DNA of 14,898 nucleotides. Source: an uncultured Clostridium sp. (GTDB taxonomy: Bacteria > Bacillota > Clostridia > Clostridiales > Clostridiaceae). The stretch lies in the NCBI GenBank assembly GCA_934777095.1, contig CAKVNP010000011.1, positions 1 through 14,898 of the forward strand. The letters are read 5' to 3'. The position numbers were made by a program, and so were the translations under genes. Below, in pieces: positions 5,656-13,634 of this stretch. The stretch's first letter is position 1, and the number at the start of each line of letters is the position of its first letter. Below the pieces are notes generated by a model. The model searched no databases and was not told where the DNA came from. It saw only the letters and a program-made list of their open reading frames with translations.

Positions 5656-7359
5656 TTATTTATACATTATTCCGTCATCATCAAATACTTTAATTTCTGT
5701 TATATCACCTTTTATGAAATCTATTATATCATATCCTCCATTTGCTTTCCCATAATTAACTTTAAGTATATATTCCCCTTTATTGGTTTCCATAAGATAA
5801 TTTTCACCTTTTCTGCTTAAAATTATATCTCTTGATATAACAATTTTTTTAAAATGATTTTTATATAATACTTTATTACATAATGACTTTCTTGATAATT
5901 TATCTACTTCCGCTTCTTCGTTATAAATTATTAATTGTTTCTGCCCTTTATATGAGATAAGCAATCCTCCATCCCTATAATTTTTAATGGATGGCACCAG
6001 GCTATAATCAGTAATAATAACATAAATCAGTACTATTATTGGAAAATAAATAAATTTTTTATAACCTTTTTGATAAAAATAATAGGTAATTAGAAATGCA
6101 ATAAAAAAAGCAGCCGCGGACCAGTGGATAATTAATTTATCCATTGAAATTCGTCCTAAAACCATTATGATATAATCTTCAATTCTAATTAGATAGTGGC
6201 ATAAATATAAGATATAGTTAAAAATGAGCGGCACTTTCCAGGTAAATATTAAGATTATTCCTAAAATAATAAGTATATTCATCAGTGGGATAGCTAACAT
6301 ATTTCCTAAGAGGAAATTGAATGAATACTCGCTGAAATAAATTATACTTATTGGCAAAGTAAAAATCTGTGCTGACAAGGAAACTGCTGCCGTATCTCTA
6401 ATAACAGCTGGCAGCTTATATAGCTTTTTGTTTATCCTTTTATTAAATAAGATAATTCCTAAGGCCGCTGAAAATGATAATGCAAATCCCAAATTAAAAA
6501 TATAATAAGGTTTAATTATTAGGCTTACTATGCCTGCAAATGATAAAGCTGCCAAAGGATTATAATTTCTCCGCAAAATAAATCCAAGCTCCATTAATAG
6601 AACCATCACATATGCTCTTATAGTAGATGCTGATGCTCCAGTAAACAAAACATATATCAAGGTTAAAGCCAGCGCTGCAGGAACCTTAAAAATCTTTTTT
6701 AACAACATATATACTATAGCCAGATGAAGTCCTGAAACTGCTATAATATGTGATATTCCTAAATTACCTAAATCATCTCTATCATCCTGATCTATGTTAT
6801 CTGTATAACCAAAGGCCATGGATGATAATAATGCTGCCTTCCTTTCCCCTAGTTTTTCATTTATACTTTGATAAATCCCCCTTCTAATAGAGCTAAGATA
6901 GGAAATTAAATCTTTCTGCATAACTTTATATTTATTTATGCGATAAATTCCTATTATACCTTTAGTAAACGTAGGATCAGCTATAAAGCTCCCCTCAGCT
7001 TTTATTTTATCACCAACATTTATCGCTCCGTCATCTATAGTAATGCTGACGAGCCTGCCCTTTATTTCACCTATTCCATAACCAGAATTTAATTTAGTTA
7101 TCCTTACCTCTTCCTTTGCTGCGGGTATATATGAATAATAAAAATGATTGTCTAAATAGGCAACTAAGATAAAAACTGCTAAGATTGCAATTACTACCGG
7201 CCTTTTCTTCAGCATTAGTAAAATAAAAAGACTACTAGCAGTCAGAGCTGCCAATAGCCTATTATATTGATACACTTCAAAAGTATATGCACAAGTAATA
7301 AAAATAATAAATATATATATTAAAGGATTATTTAGAGCTAAATACTCCTTTTTTCCCAT
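5656..7359 (-). CDS. comEC: ComEC/Rec2 family DNA-uptake channel, short form without metallo-beta-lactamase domain
   Basis: The inner-membrane channel through which transforming DNA enters the cytoplasm. I place the start at the ATG 7357-7359, which has SD AGAGGTG spaced 6 nt. An ATG 10 codons upstream (7389) lies inside the preceding gene and lacks an SD. This gives 567 residues; B. subtilis ComEC has 776. Two or three N-terminal membrane helices are followed by a beta-rich OB-like region (about 85-150). The Competence domain has the HIIAVSGLH signature at 204-212, GASASTIRAY at 241-250 and the GFALSFSAALGI helix near 291-302. After the last membrane helix only about 110 residues remain, with no HxHxDH metal motif or FxDVGQGD start. 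Whether it is an active channel is open. It sits between the ATPase homologue and holA. Confidence 0.9.
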   Translation of the reverse strand: MGKKEYLALNNPLIYIFIIFITCAYTFEVYQYNRLLAALTASSLFILLMLKKRPVVIAILAVFILVAYLDNHFYYSYIPAAKEEVRITKLNSGYGIGEIKGRLVSITIDDGAINVGDKIKAEGSFIADPTFTKGIIGIYRINKYKVMQKDLISYLSSIRRGIYQSINEKLGERKAALLSSMAFGYTDNIDQDDRDDLGNLGISHIIAVSGLHLAIVYMLLKKIFKVPAALALTLIYVLFTGASASTIRAYVMVLLMELGFILRRNYNPLAALSFAGIVSLIIKPYYIFNLGFALSFSAALGIILFNKRINKKLYKLPAVIRDTAAVSLSAQIFTLPISIIYFSEYSFNFLLGNMLAIPLMNILIILGIILIFTWKVPLIFNYILYLCHYLIRIEDYIIMVLGRISMDKLIIHWSAAAFFIAFLITYYFYQKGYKKFIYFPIIVLIYVIITDYSLVPSIKNYRDGGLLISYKGQKQLIIYNEEAEVDKLSRKSLCNKVLYKNHFKKIVISRDIILSRKGENYLMETNKGEYILKVNYGKANGGYDIIDFIKGDITEIKVFDDDGIMYK

Positions 7360-7376
7360 AAGCAACACCTCTAAAA

Positions 7377-9869
7377 TTAGTCTTGCCATCTTTCTGTAAG
7401 TACAATCATTATATAATAAATAGCTATAAATAAAGCAGCTACTTCAAACATTAAAGCATTCATCTTAATCTGTGCAGTATAAATAGTAGCATAAGCTCCT
7501 GCTATAATTGTAATAATCGCTAATATCGTAATAATTATATTCATTTTAGTATTTTCTCTATTTATTTTTGTATATTTTAATGCTGTTATTAACATATTAA
7601 TTGTCAGTACTAAAAATACTACTAATTCTGTCCCTTTTTCAATTGATAAAATTGATACCATATTCACCACAATATAAATTGCTATATTTATTAACAGCTG
7701 ATTTCTACTTATAATATTGTTACAATTTAATGAAAGTAGAATAATTAAAATAGTAAATACTGTATTTAGGATAACTAATGGATAATTACCAAATAAATTT
7801 TTATCATCTATAAAATAATAATTTGACATTGCAAATATCTGTCCAAGTACCAGCTGAACATATGCAAAGCAAGCAACATAAAAAGAATTAAATACTTCTG
7901 CTGATTTTTTTCGTATTTTAAGCAGCGATTTTATTGAACTTATATCAGTGTGGAATTCACCAATTTTTCTTAATAAATTAGGTGCCTTTCCTTTGGTTAT
8001 ACCAAGCCTTGCTATTGCTATATTAGATAAATCACTTAATGTTTCACCTTCAACAGCCACAGGAAACCCATCTTTATCAAAAGCATTTATAATTATATTT
8101 TTTTGCTCTGGAGTAAGCCTGCAGAAAATTCTGGTCTTTGATACTGTCTTATAAAATTCTTTTTCAGACATATAAGATAATTCTAACCCTGAAATTACTT
8201 CCTGTGATGAAGAAATTAATCCTATTTTTCGTCCTAATATTTCAGCTACAATTTTATTATCCTCACAAAATACTAGTGGAAGTATTCCTTCATCAAATAA
8301 TGCTTCTATATCATCCTCAATTCCTTCTACTGATGGATTTTCTAGCCCGACAAGTCCAATAAATACCATATTGCTCTCTACATTTTCTTCTTCACTAGGC
8401 TCATAATTAAAGTTTCTATATGCCATTGCTTCTGAAATAAGTCCTTCTCTTGCAAAACATAGATCTGCTAGCTTTATTTTATTAATCTCTTCTGTTGTAA
8501 GAGGACGTTCAACATCGTTAATTAGTATGCTTGTACACTTTTGAAGTATACTTTCTATATTTCCTCTAGAGTTTGCTCTGTATCCTTTTGAATTCTTAGT
8601 AACCGTGGTAATAATATCTTTTCCAGAATCAATTACAACTCTAAATTTTAATCGATTTTTTCTAATTAAATCATTTATATTTATATTTTTCTCTTTTAAA
8701 AATTCAATATATGCTTCAGCATAAATATCATTATGATAACTTTTTAACTCTTGGTAAATATTCGTGTTTATTGCAACATTATTAATTAATCTTTCAACAC
8801 TTAATTTTGATACATCTAAAGACTCTATATTATATTGCTGATCATCAAAATAAGCTTTCTTTACTACTAATTTTTCTTCTGTTATCGTTCCATATTTCTC
8901 TACAAATAGTACCTTTATGTCTCTGCAATCTTGCAATGAGGATAAATTAGTAATTATTATTCCTTCATCATTTAGTTCTTTTATAATTTTTTTAGAAAAT
9001 ATGAATATGATAAGCCAGCTTAATATTGTTGTTGATACAAAAATTGAACTTAACAATACGTCATTTTTAATTTTTCCCTTTCCGGGAACTATTAAATAAA
9101 GAATAATTGAAATTAATATAAGAATAATATGTATTTTTCCAATAACACTATCTATATTTTTTATTATATTGGTTTTCTTTAAGTTACTTTTTACTAATGA
9201 TGAGAGCAGTATTCCTAGCTGGGTTTTACTGCCCGTCTCAACAACAATCCCTGTACCGCTCCCCTCTTTTACTACGCTTCCTTTAAAAAGCATATTGTTT
9301 ATTGCTCCTATATCTGAAACTTCATAATCCATCATCGTAGCATATTTATCTTTTAAAATTTTATCACCAGTAATATTTCTTTCATCTACCTTTAAATTAT
9401 CCGCTGAGATAATTCTTAAATCCGCTGAAATAAACGAATTCTTTTTAAATAACACTATATCACCTTTTACAAGTTCATGTGCTGCAACTACTCTTTCAAT
9501 ACCTTCTCTAAGCACAGTAACTTGTACACTATTTATATTTCCTAAAGATTCAATATCCTTTTTCTCTTTAATTCCTAAGTAAATTGTATATGTTAGATTA
9601 CTTAAAAAAGTTACTGCCCATACAGCTAAAAATATAATATTTCTGCTTAAAACAAAATATGTAAGAATACCTATGTATAAAAGTAAGTTCCAGATATTAA
9701 ATTTTTCTTTTAAAATATAACCAATTCCTTTTGCTATTGGCATGTCCAACTTATTGTCCCCAAACTGCTCTCTTCTTAAAATGCAGTCATATTCCAATAA
9801 CCCTTTATAAGTATTGGTCCCAAAGTTCTCCACTACTTTGGCCCAATTATTCTGATAATATTCTTTCAA
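7377..9869 (-). CDS. Degenerate P-type ATPase homologue (probable pseudo-pump)
   Basis: The 830 residues have the layout of a P2-type (Ca2+/SERCA-like) ATPase: helices at about 57-74 and 77-99, actuator domain 112-225, helices 243-262 and 272-293, P and N domains to about 645, then six helices (659-824). The key motifs are changed. The phosphorylation motif DKTGT reads EKYGT (324-328, Glu for the essential Asp). TGES reads TGDK (167-170). KGAPE reads RGNIE (435-439). DPPR reads ENPS (510-513). GDGVND reads GETLSD (608-613). The PEGLP ion site in helix 4 and the NLVTD ion site in helix 6 are absent. The frame is intact over 830 codons, with a TTG start (9867-9869) and good SD (AAGGGAG), so the protein is probably made but cannot pump by the known cycle. 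Lying behind spoVAE, it may serve spore ion or dipicolinate transport structurally (inference). Confidence 0.85.
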   Translation of the reverse strand: MKEYYQNNWAKVVENFGTNTYKGLLEYDCILRREQFGDNKLDMPIAKGIGYILKEKFNIWNLLLYIGILTYFVLSRNIIFLAVWAVTFLSNLTYTIYLGIKEKKDIESLGNINSVQVTVLREGIERVVAAHELVKGDIVLFKKNSFISADLRIISADNLKVDERNITGDKILKDKYATMMDYEVSDIGAINNMLFKGSVVKEGSGTGIVVETGSKTQLGILLSSLVKSNLKKTNIIKNIDSVIGKIHIILILISIILYLIVPGKGKIKNDVLLSSIFVSTTILSWLIIFIFSKKIIKELNDEGIIITNLSSLQDCRDIKVLFVEKYGTITEEKLVVKKAYFDDQQYNIESLDVSKLSVERLINNVAINTNIYQELKSYHNDIYAEAYIEFLKEKNININDLIRKNRLKFRVVIDSGKDIITTVTKNSKGYRANSRGNIESILQKCTSILINDVERPLTTEEINKIKLADLCFAREGLISEAMAYRNFNYEPSEEENVESNMVFIGLVGLENPSVEGIEDDIEALFDEGILPLVFCEDNKIVAEILGRKIGLISSSQEVISGLELSYMSEKEFYKTVSKTRIFCRLTPEQKNIIINAFDKDGFPVAVEGETLSDLSNIAIARLGITKGKAPNLLRKIGEFHTDISSIKSLLKIRKKSAEVFNSFYVACFAYVQLVLGQIFAMSNYYFIDDKNLFGNYPLVILNTVFTILIILLSLNCNNIISRNQLLINIAIYIVVNMVSILSIEKGTELVVFLVLTINMLITALKYTKINRENTKMNIIITILAIITIIAGAYATIYTAQIKMNALMFEVAALFIAIYYIMIVLTERWQD

Positions 9870-9886
9870 CCGTTACACTCCCTTTT

Positions 9887-9934
9887 AAATATAATAGCCA
9901 ATCATAATAAATATTATAAACGGCTATTATATTT
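9887..9934. promoter_or_regulatory. 13-bp hairpin in the leader of the ATPase homologue
   Basis: Arms 9887-9899 and 9922-9934 are perfectly complementary with a 22-nt loop. On the minus strand the stem ends 2 nt before the SD of the ATPase homologue (9878-9884), 42 nt past the spoVAE stop. The T tract on the minus side is short, so it could be a weak terminator, a processing site or a translation control. The loop also holds a TATAAT without a clear -35. Confidence 0.5.
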
Positions 9935-9975
9935 TTTTAAAGCAAATTAAAGTTTTTAAATGAAATTTTCTCAAA

Positions 9976-10332
9976 TTATTCTTTTGTTTTTGGATTAAAA
10001 ATACATGCCATTAAATATCCAAAAAATATTGAAGCTGTAATTCCTCCTGCTGCACCTTTAATCCCGCCTGTAAATGCTCCAAGTATTCCATCTTCTTTTA
10101 CAGCCTGGATTGCTGCTTTTGCTAAAGAGTTTCCAAAACTAGGCAAAGGTACAGTTGCCCCTGAGCCTCCTATGTCTACGAGTTTATCATATATACCAAA
10201 AGCGCCAAGCACAGCCCCAGATGTTACAAATATTACTAATATCCTTGCTGGAGTCAATTTTGTTGTATCCATTAATATTTGTGCAACAACACAAATTAAC
10301 CCTCCTACAATAAACGCATTTATATAATTCAC
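9976..10332 (-). CDS. spoVAE: Stage V sporulation protein AE
   Basis: A membrane component of the SpoVA system that moves Ca-dipicolinate into the developing spore and out at germination. The 118 residues have the family's usual length. Hydrophobic segments are at about 4-21, 30-47 and 83-112. Family signatures include AFIVGGLICVVAQIL near the start, TPARILV, and the stretch YDK..D.GGSGATVP...FGN (48-68). The last also occurs in SpoVAC of this window, pointing to common ancestry. The start is GTG (10330-10332), supported by the conserved N-terminus. In-frame codons upstream hold no start before a stop. The only good SD is 35 nt away, bridged by a hairpin (separate entry). It is the last gene of the three-gene clostridial spoVA cluster. 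Confidence 0.95.
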   Translation of the reverse strand: MNYINAFIVGGLICVVAQILMDTTKLTPARILVIFVTSGAVLGAFGIYDKLVDIGGSGATVPLPSFGNSLAKAAIQAVKEDGILGAFTGGIKGAAGGITASIFFGYLMACIFNPKTKE

Positions 10333-10376
10333 ACTAACATTTAGTAAGATATATTCCTACTAAAATTCACCTCCTT
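10330..10376 (-). promoter_or_regulatory. spoVAE translation start: distant SD bridged by hairpin
   Basis: Minus-strand order: perfect SD AAGGAGGTG (10368-10376), 3 nt, stem arm TTTAGTA (10358-10364), 11-nt loop, stem arm TACTAAA (10340-10346), exactly 7 nt, GTG start. The linear distance is 35 nt; folded it is 10 nt. No in-frame start codon lies nearer the SD. The design matches lepA and spoIIAA. Confidence 0.6.
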
Positions 10377-10377
10377 T

Positions 10378-11394
10378 TTAATATTCTATTGCCACAGCAT
10401 GTGCAATTCCTGGTATACTTTCACCTTGCAGAGTAGTAGTTGGACTCATTAATGCACCAGTCGAAATTAATAAAATTTTCTTATATTCTTTCTTAAGCAT
10501 CTTTTTATACAAATATCCACAGGTTACTACTGCAGAACATCCACATCCACTTCCTCCTGAGGCAGTATTTTGATTTTCACTATCAAATATCATATCTCCG
10601 CAATCAACATAATTAGCTGAGATATCATATCCATATTCTTTCATCAACTGGGTGGTTATTTCTTTGCCTACCTTCCCTAAATCTCCTGTGGCAATTACAT
10701 CATAATCCTGAGGACTTCTTCCTGTATCCTTAAAGTGGTTATACATTGTATCAACTGCCGCTGGAGCCATTGCTGCCCCCATATTATTAGCATCTTTTTC
10801 TCCATAATCCTTTACTACGCCAGTAGTAACATAAGTAACTCTTGGAAAATCTCCATCAGCAGCCAGAACCATAGCTCCTGAACCTGTTACAGTCCATTGT
10901 GCTGTTGGATTTCTTTGTGAACCATATTCAAGCGGGAATCTAAACTGTCTTTCTGCTGAACTAAAATGAGAAGATGTGCTTGCTACTACATATTTAGCAA
11001 AACCTCCATCAATAAAAAGGGATGCCATACTTAATGATTCTGACATAGTTGAGCATGCTCCATATAAACCTAAAAACGGTATATTTAGTTCCCTTGCAGC
11101 AAATCCTGATGAAGTGATTTGATTTAATAAATCTCCTGCAAATAAATAATCAATATCCTCTTCTTTAAGACCAGCCCCATTGATAGCTGCTGTGATTGCA
11201 GTATACATCATTTCTGATTCTGCCTTTTCAAAACTATCTTTTCCTAAGGTATCATCCCTAATAACTTCATGGAAATATTCCGCTAATGGTCCTTGACCTT
11301 CTTTCGGTCCTACGATTGAATAAGTTGAAATAATTTTTGGAGGATTTTTTAGCTTAATAGTCTGTTTTCCTATTTTCTTAATTTCATTCCCCAT
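10378..11394 (-). CDS. spoVAD: Stage V sporulation protein AD (dipicolinate-binding)
   Basis: The soluble SpoVA component that binds dipicolinic acid, known from the B. subtilis protein, which has a thiolase-like fold. I choose the ATG at 11392-11394 because AGGAG sits 8 nt before it; a TTG two codons upstream would be only 2 nt from the SD. This gives 338 residues, the B. subtilis length. The N-terminus carries KIGKQTIKLKNPPKI. YGACSTMSES (about 111-120), with Cys at 114, is the thiolase-like nucleophile position. A Gly/Cys-rich run (GGSGCGCSAV) and a C-terminal LISTGALMSPTTTLQGESIP segment are family hallmarks. The stop codon lies 1 nt before the SD assigned to spoVAE. It acts in the forespore at the inner membrane. 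Confidence 0.96.
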   Translation of the reverse strand: MGNEIKKIGKQTIKLKNPPKIISTYSIVGPKEGQGPLAEYFHEVIRDDTLGKDSFEKAESEMMYTAITAAINGAGLKEEDIDYLFAGDLLNQITSSGFAARELNIPFLGLYGACSTMSESLSMASLFIDGGFAKYVVASTSSHFSSAERQFRFPLEYGSQRNPTAQWTVTGSGAMVLAADGDFPRVTYVTTGVVKDYGEKDANNMGAAMAPAAVDTMYNHFKDTGRSPQDYDVIATGDLGKVGKEITTQLMKEYGYDISANYVDCGDMIFDSENQNTASGGSGCGCSAVVTCGYLYKKMLKKEYKKILLISTGALMSPTTTLQGESIPGIAHAVAIEY

Positions 11395-11412
11395 AAACAA
11401 TTCTCCTTTCCT

Positions 11413-11886
11413 TTATATAGCACCATACAATTGTAATAAATAATAAATCAAGCCAATTATTACAGAAGACCCTATTCCATAAACCAATACCGGTCCTGCA
11501 ATTATAAACATTTTTGCAGCAACTCCAAAGACGAACCCCTCTTTTTTAAATTCCATTGCCGGTGAAACTACTGCATTAGCAAAACCTGTAATAGGAACTA
11601 CTGTACCTGCCCCTGCAAAATCTGCTATTTTATCATATACGCCAATACCTGTAAGTAATGCTCCTAAAAACACCATAATTATTGGGTTCCATTGTTTGGC
11701 ATCATATTCTGATATTCCAAATTTAATAAGCAGATTAAAAATTATCTCTCCTATGGTGCAGATAGCACCTCCTACTAGAAATGCCAAAATACAATTTTTC
11801 ACATATTTAGGCTTAGGTTTAGCTTCCTCTGTTAAATTCTGAAATTTCTCTTTTATTTTCTCTTCTTTCTTGGAAATATCACTCAT
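11413..11886 (-). CDS. spoVAC: Stage V sporulation protein AC (membrane channel component)
   Basis: An integral membrane component of the dipicolinate channel; the B. subtilis protein behaves as a mechanosensitive channel. The ATG at 11884-11886 has AGGAG spaced 8 nt. A GTG three codons upstream overlaps that SD and is unlikely. The product has 157 residues (B. subtilis about 150). A charged N-terminal tail (1-27) precedes hydrophobic segments at about 32-55, 68-85 and 118-153. The VYDKIADFAGAGTVVPITGF stretch is the conserved SpoVAC/SpoVAE signature. It is first in the spoVA cluster, behind the sigF terminator, with a forespore-type -10 upstream. Only 18 nt separate it from spoVAD. Confidence 0.95.
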   Translation of the reverse strand: MSDISKKEEKIKEKFQNLTEEAKPKPKYVKNCILAFLVGGAICTIGEIIFNLLIKFGISEYDAKQWNPIIMVFLGALLTGIGVYDKIADFAGAGTVVPITGFANAVVSPAMEFKKEGFVFGVAAKMFIIAGPVLVYGIGSSVIIGLIYYLLQLYGAI

Positions 11887-11913
11887 AAAGTACACTCCTT
11901 CCTAAGATAAAGT

Positions 11914-11923
11914 TATTATTCCC
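11914..11923 (-). promoter_or_regulatory. Candidate forespore -10 element of the spoVA operon
   Basis: GGGAATAATA fits the SigF -10 (GGNRANAMTW) at every position and is also SigG-compatible. It lies 27 nt before the spoVAC ATG, leaving room for a short leader with the SD. No convincing -35 is found at the right distance. spoVA is a SigG operon in B. subtilis. Just upstream is an imperfect GATAC/GTATC palindrome around 11931-11950 of unknown meaning. Confidence 0.35.
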
Positions 11924-11999
11924 CAAAGGATACAGATAAATTTATGTATCTAAAAGATATTTAATATTTTTATTAATTAATGATCCTTAATTTTTTAAA

Positions 12000-12046
12000 T
12001 ATAAAAAAACCAGTTTAAACACTCACCGTTATGTTTAAACTGGTTT
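12000..12046 (-). terminator. Terminator of the spoIIA operon
   Basis: A perfect 14-bp stem (12007-12020 with 12033-12046) with a 12-nt loop. On the minus strand it runs into seven T. It lies 37 nt past the sigF stop and separates spoIIA from spoVA. Confidence 0.88.
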
Positions 12047-12083
12047 AACTTAATATATTCATTTTTCTTCCTTCCTTTGTACC

Positions 12084-12845
12084 TTATATTTCTTCCAGCT
12101 GCCTCCTCATTTCACCTAATACACGTTTTTCAATCCTTGAAACCTGAACTTGGCTTATTCCTAGCATTTTTGCAACCTGAACCTGAGTCTTATCCTTAAA
12201 ATATCTAAGCATAATTATCTGCCTTGATTTATTATCTAAGTTTTTTAATGCTTCCTTTAAAGCTAGTTTATCTATCATATCAGTATCTTCTTCATTGCCA
12301 GTTTCACTTATTTTATCAATAAGCAATACTGGTGCACCGTCGTCTTGATGTATTGTATCATATAGATACTGCAGGCTTGCAGAGGACTCAACTGCCAACA
12401 CTATTTCTTCTACTCCAACACCTGAATACTCTGAAAGCTCTTCAATGGTTGGTTCCCTGCCTAATTTTTTACTAATTATTTCTCTATCAAAGTGTAATTT
12501 TCTAGCTAGGCTTTTCACATTTCTGCTAACCTTTATTATTCCATCATCCCTGATAAAACGTTTAATTTCTCCCATAATCATCGGTACAGCATAGGTTGAA
12601 AATTTTACATTATATGAATTATCAAAATTTTTAATTGCTTTTACTAATCCTATAGACCCTATTTGAAACAAATCTTCATAATCATATCCTCGATTAATAA
12701 ATTTTTTACTTATGGAGGATACTAAAGGGAGATTCATTTCTATGAGCCGATTCATAGCTTTTTCGTCGCCTGCTTTAGCTAAGGGTATTAGTTCTGAATT
12801 ATCATCATAATTAAACCCTTCCTTTTTAATTTCTTTACTATTCAT
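12084..12845 (-). CDS. sigF: RNA polymerase sigma factor SigF (forespore-specific)
   Basis: The first compartment-specific sigma factor of sporulation, active in the forespore after septation. The 253 residues match the B. subtilis protein (255). Region 2 spans about 40-102 (DYEDLFQIGSIGLVKAIKNF; KFSTYAVPMIMGEIKRFIRD). Region 3 spans about 105-160. Region 4 (196-246) has the helix-turn-helix QVQVAKMLGISQVQVSRIEK. It is held inactive by SpoIIAB, encoded just upstream. The ATG has a GGGGAAAGG SD. The gap to spoIIAB is 12 nt, so the genes form one operon. Distinguished from SigG by its place third in the spoIIA operon and by the close match in length. Very secure. Confidence 0.96.
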   Translation of the reverse strand: MNSKEIKKEGFNYDDNSELIPLAKAGDEKAMNRLIEMNLPLVSSISKKFINRGYDYEDLFQIGSIGLVKAIKNFDNSYNVKFSTYAVPMIMGEIKRFIRDDGIIKVSRNVKSLARKLHFDREIISKKLGREPTIEELSEYSGVGVEEIVLAVESSASLQYLYDTIHQDDGAPVLLIDKISETGNEEDTDMIDKLALKEALKNLDNKSRQIIMLRYFKDKTQVQVAKMLGISQVQVSRIEKRVLGEMRRQLEEI

Positions 12846-12857
12846 ACCTTTCCCCTA

Positions 12858-13286
12858 TCATCTTGAAGAAAATTTTTTCTTCATAATAATTTTAGTTCCT
12901 TTTCCTTTTGCACTTTCAACCTCAAGACTATCCATAAAAGTCTCCATTACTGTAAATCCCATTCCAGACCTTTCTAAATCTGGCCTTGATGTATAAAGTG
13001 GCTCTCTTGCTTTTGCAATATCTTCTATACCTTTACCATAATCTATAATAGACATAGTAATAGTATTTTCCATAATACATGCCTCTATTCTTATTATTCC
13101 CATTTTTTCATTTTCATAACCATGTATTATAGAATTTGTTACAGCTTCTGAAACAGCAGTCTTTACATCAGCTAATTCATCTACTGTTGGATCAAGCTGT
13201 GCTGCAAAAGCAGCTACTGCCACTCTAGCAAACCCTTCATTTTCTGATCTGCTATAAAATTCTATACTTACTTTATTCCCCTCCAT
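12858..13286 (-). CDS. spoIIAB: Anti-sigma F factor SpoIIAB (serine kinase)
   Basis: Binds and silences SigF, and phosphorylates SpoIIAA using ATP. The 142 residues align end to end with B. subtilis SpoIIAB (146). The GHKL ATPase motifs are all present: N box [14 protein letters not shown] (Glu47, Asn51), DYGKGI (Asp82), the ATP-lid region [16 protein letters not shown] and a final GKGTKI. Two ATG codons are adjacent; the second (13284-13286) has the better SD spacing (GGAGG, 6 nt against 3), so I start there. The SD lies between the spoIIAA stop and this start, 12 nt apart. It acts in the predivisional cell and mother cell to keep SigF off. Confidence 0.97.
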   Translation of the reverse strand: MEGNKVSIEFYSRSENEGFARVAVAAFAAQLDPTVDELADVKTAVSEAVTNSIIHGYENEKMGIIRIEACIMENTITMSIIDYGKGIEDIAKAREPLYTSRPDLERSGMGFTVMETFMDSLEVESAKGKGTKIIMKKKFSSR

Positions 13287-13298
13287 CATTAACCTCCA

Positions 13299-13634
13299 TT
13301 ATATATTCTTCATAGCTTCATCAACATTTTTATAAGAATCAATTATTTTATATATTCCAGAGAGCTGGAAAACCTTATCAATTCTCATATTTGCTGATGC
13401 TATGCATATTATTCCATTTCTGCTTTTTATCTTCTTATATCTTCCTATTACTACACCTATACCTGAACTATCCATAAATGTTACATTGCTAAAATCCATA
13501 ATTACCTTTTTTATGTTATCCCTATCTATCCTATCGTCTATTTTTACCCTCACTTCTTCGGCACTATGATGGTCTAATTCCCCAATGAACTTAATTATTA
13601 AACAACCTTTAATATCATTAAATTTAAGAAACAT
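13299..13634 (-). CDS. spoIIAA: Anti-sigma F factor antagonist SpoIIAA
   Basis: A STAS-domain switch protein. Its unphosphorylated form displaces SigF from SpoIIAB, and the phosphatase SpoIIE reactivates it. The 111 residues start at the ATG 13632-13634 and align from the first residue with B. subtilis SpoIIAA (117): GELDHHSAE at 18-26, FMDSSGIGVVIGRYK at 53-67, and FQLSGIYKII near 89-98. Ser56 corresponds to the phosphorylated Ser58. The open frame extends 26 codons further upstream, but that part has no family match and passes through the SD. The nearest good SD is 34 nt away across a hairpin (separate entry). It is first in the spoIIA operon behind a SigH-like promoter. Very secure. Confidence 0.95.
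   Translation of the reverse strand: MFLKFNDIKGCLIIKFIGELDHHSAEEVRVKIDDRIDRDNIKKVIMDFSNVTFMDSSGIGVVIGRYKKIKSRNGIICIASANMRIDKVFQLSGIYKIIDSYKNVDEAMKNI

Noticed and set aside
7360..7389. Upstream ATG for comEC overlapping the ATPase homologue
   Set aside because: It has no SD, whereas the ATG at 7357-7359 has AGAGGTG at 6 nt spacing after the upstream stop codon.
8881..8920. Sequencing error as the reason for the missing DKTGT Asp in the ATPase homologue
   Set aside because: At least six separate motifs are changed across the protein while the frame stays open, which one or two errors cannot explain.
11931..11950. Imperfect palindrome GATAC...GTATC upstream of spoVAC as an operator
   Set aside because: The arms are short and asymmetric and the region is very AT-rich; no known regulator site is matched, so it is mentioned only with the promoter entry.
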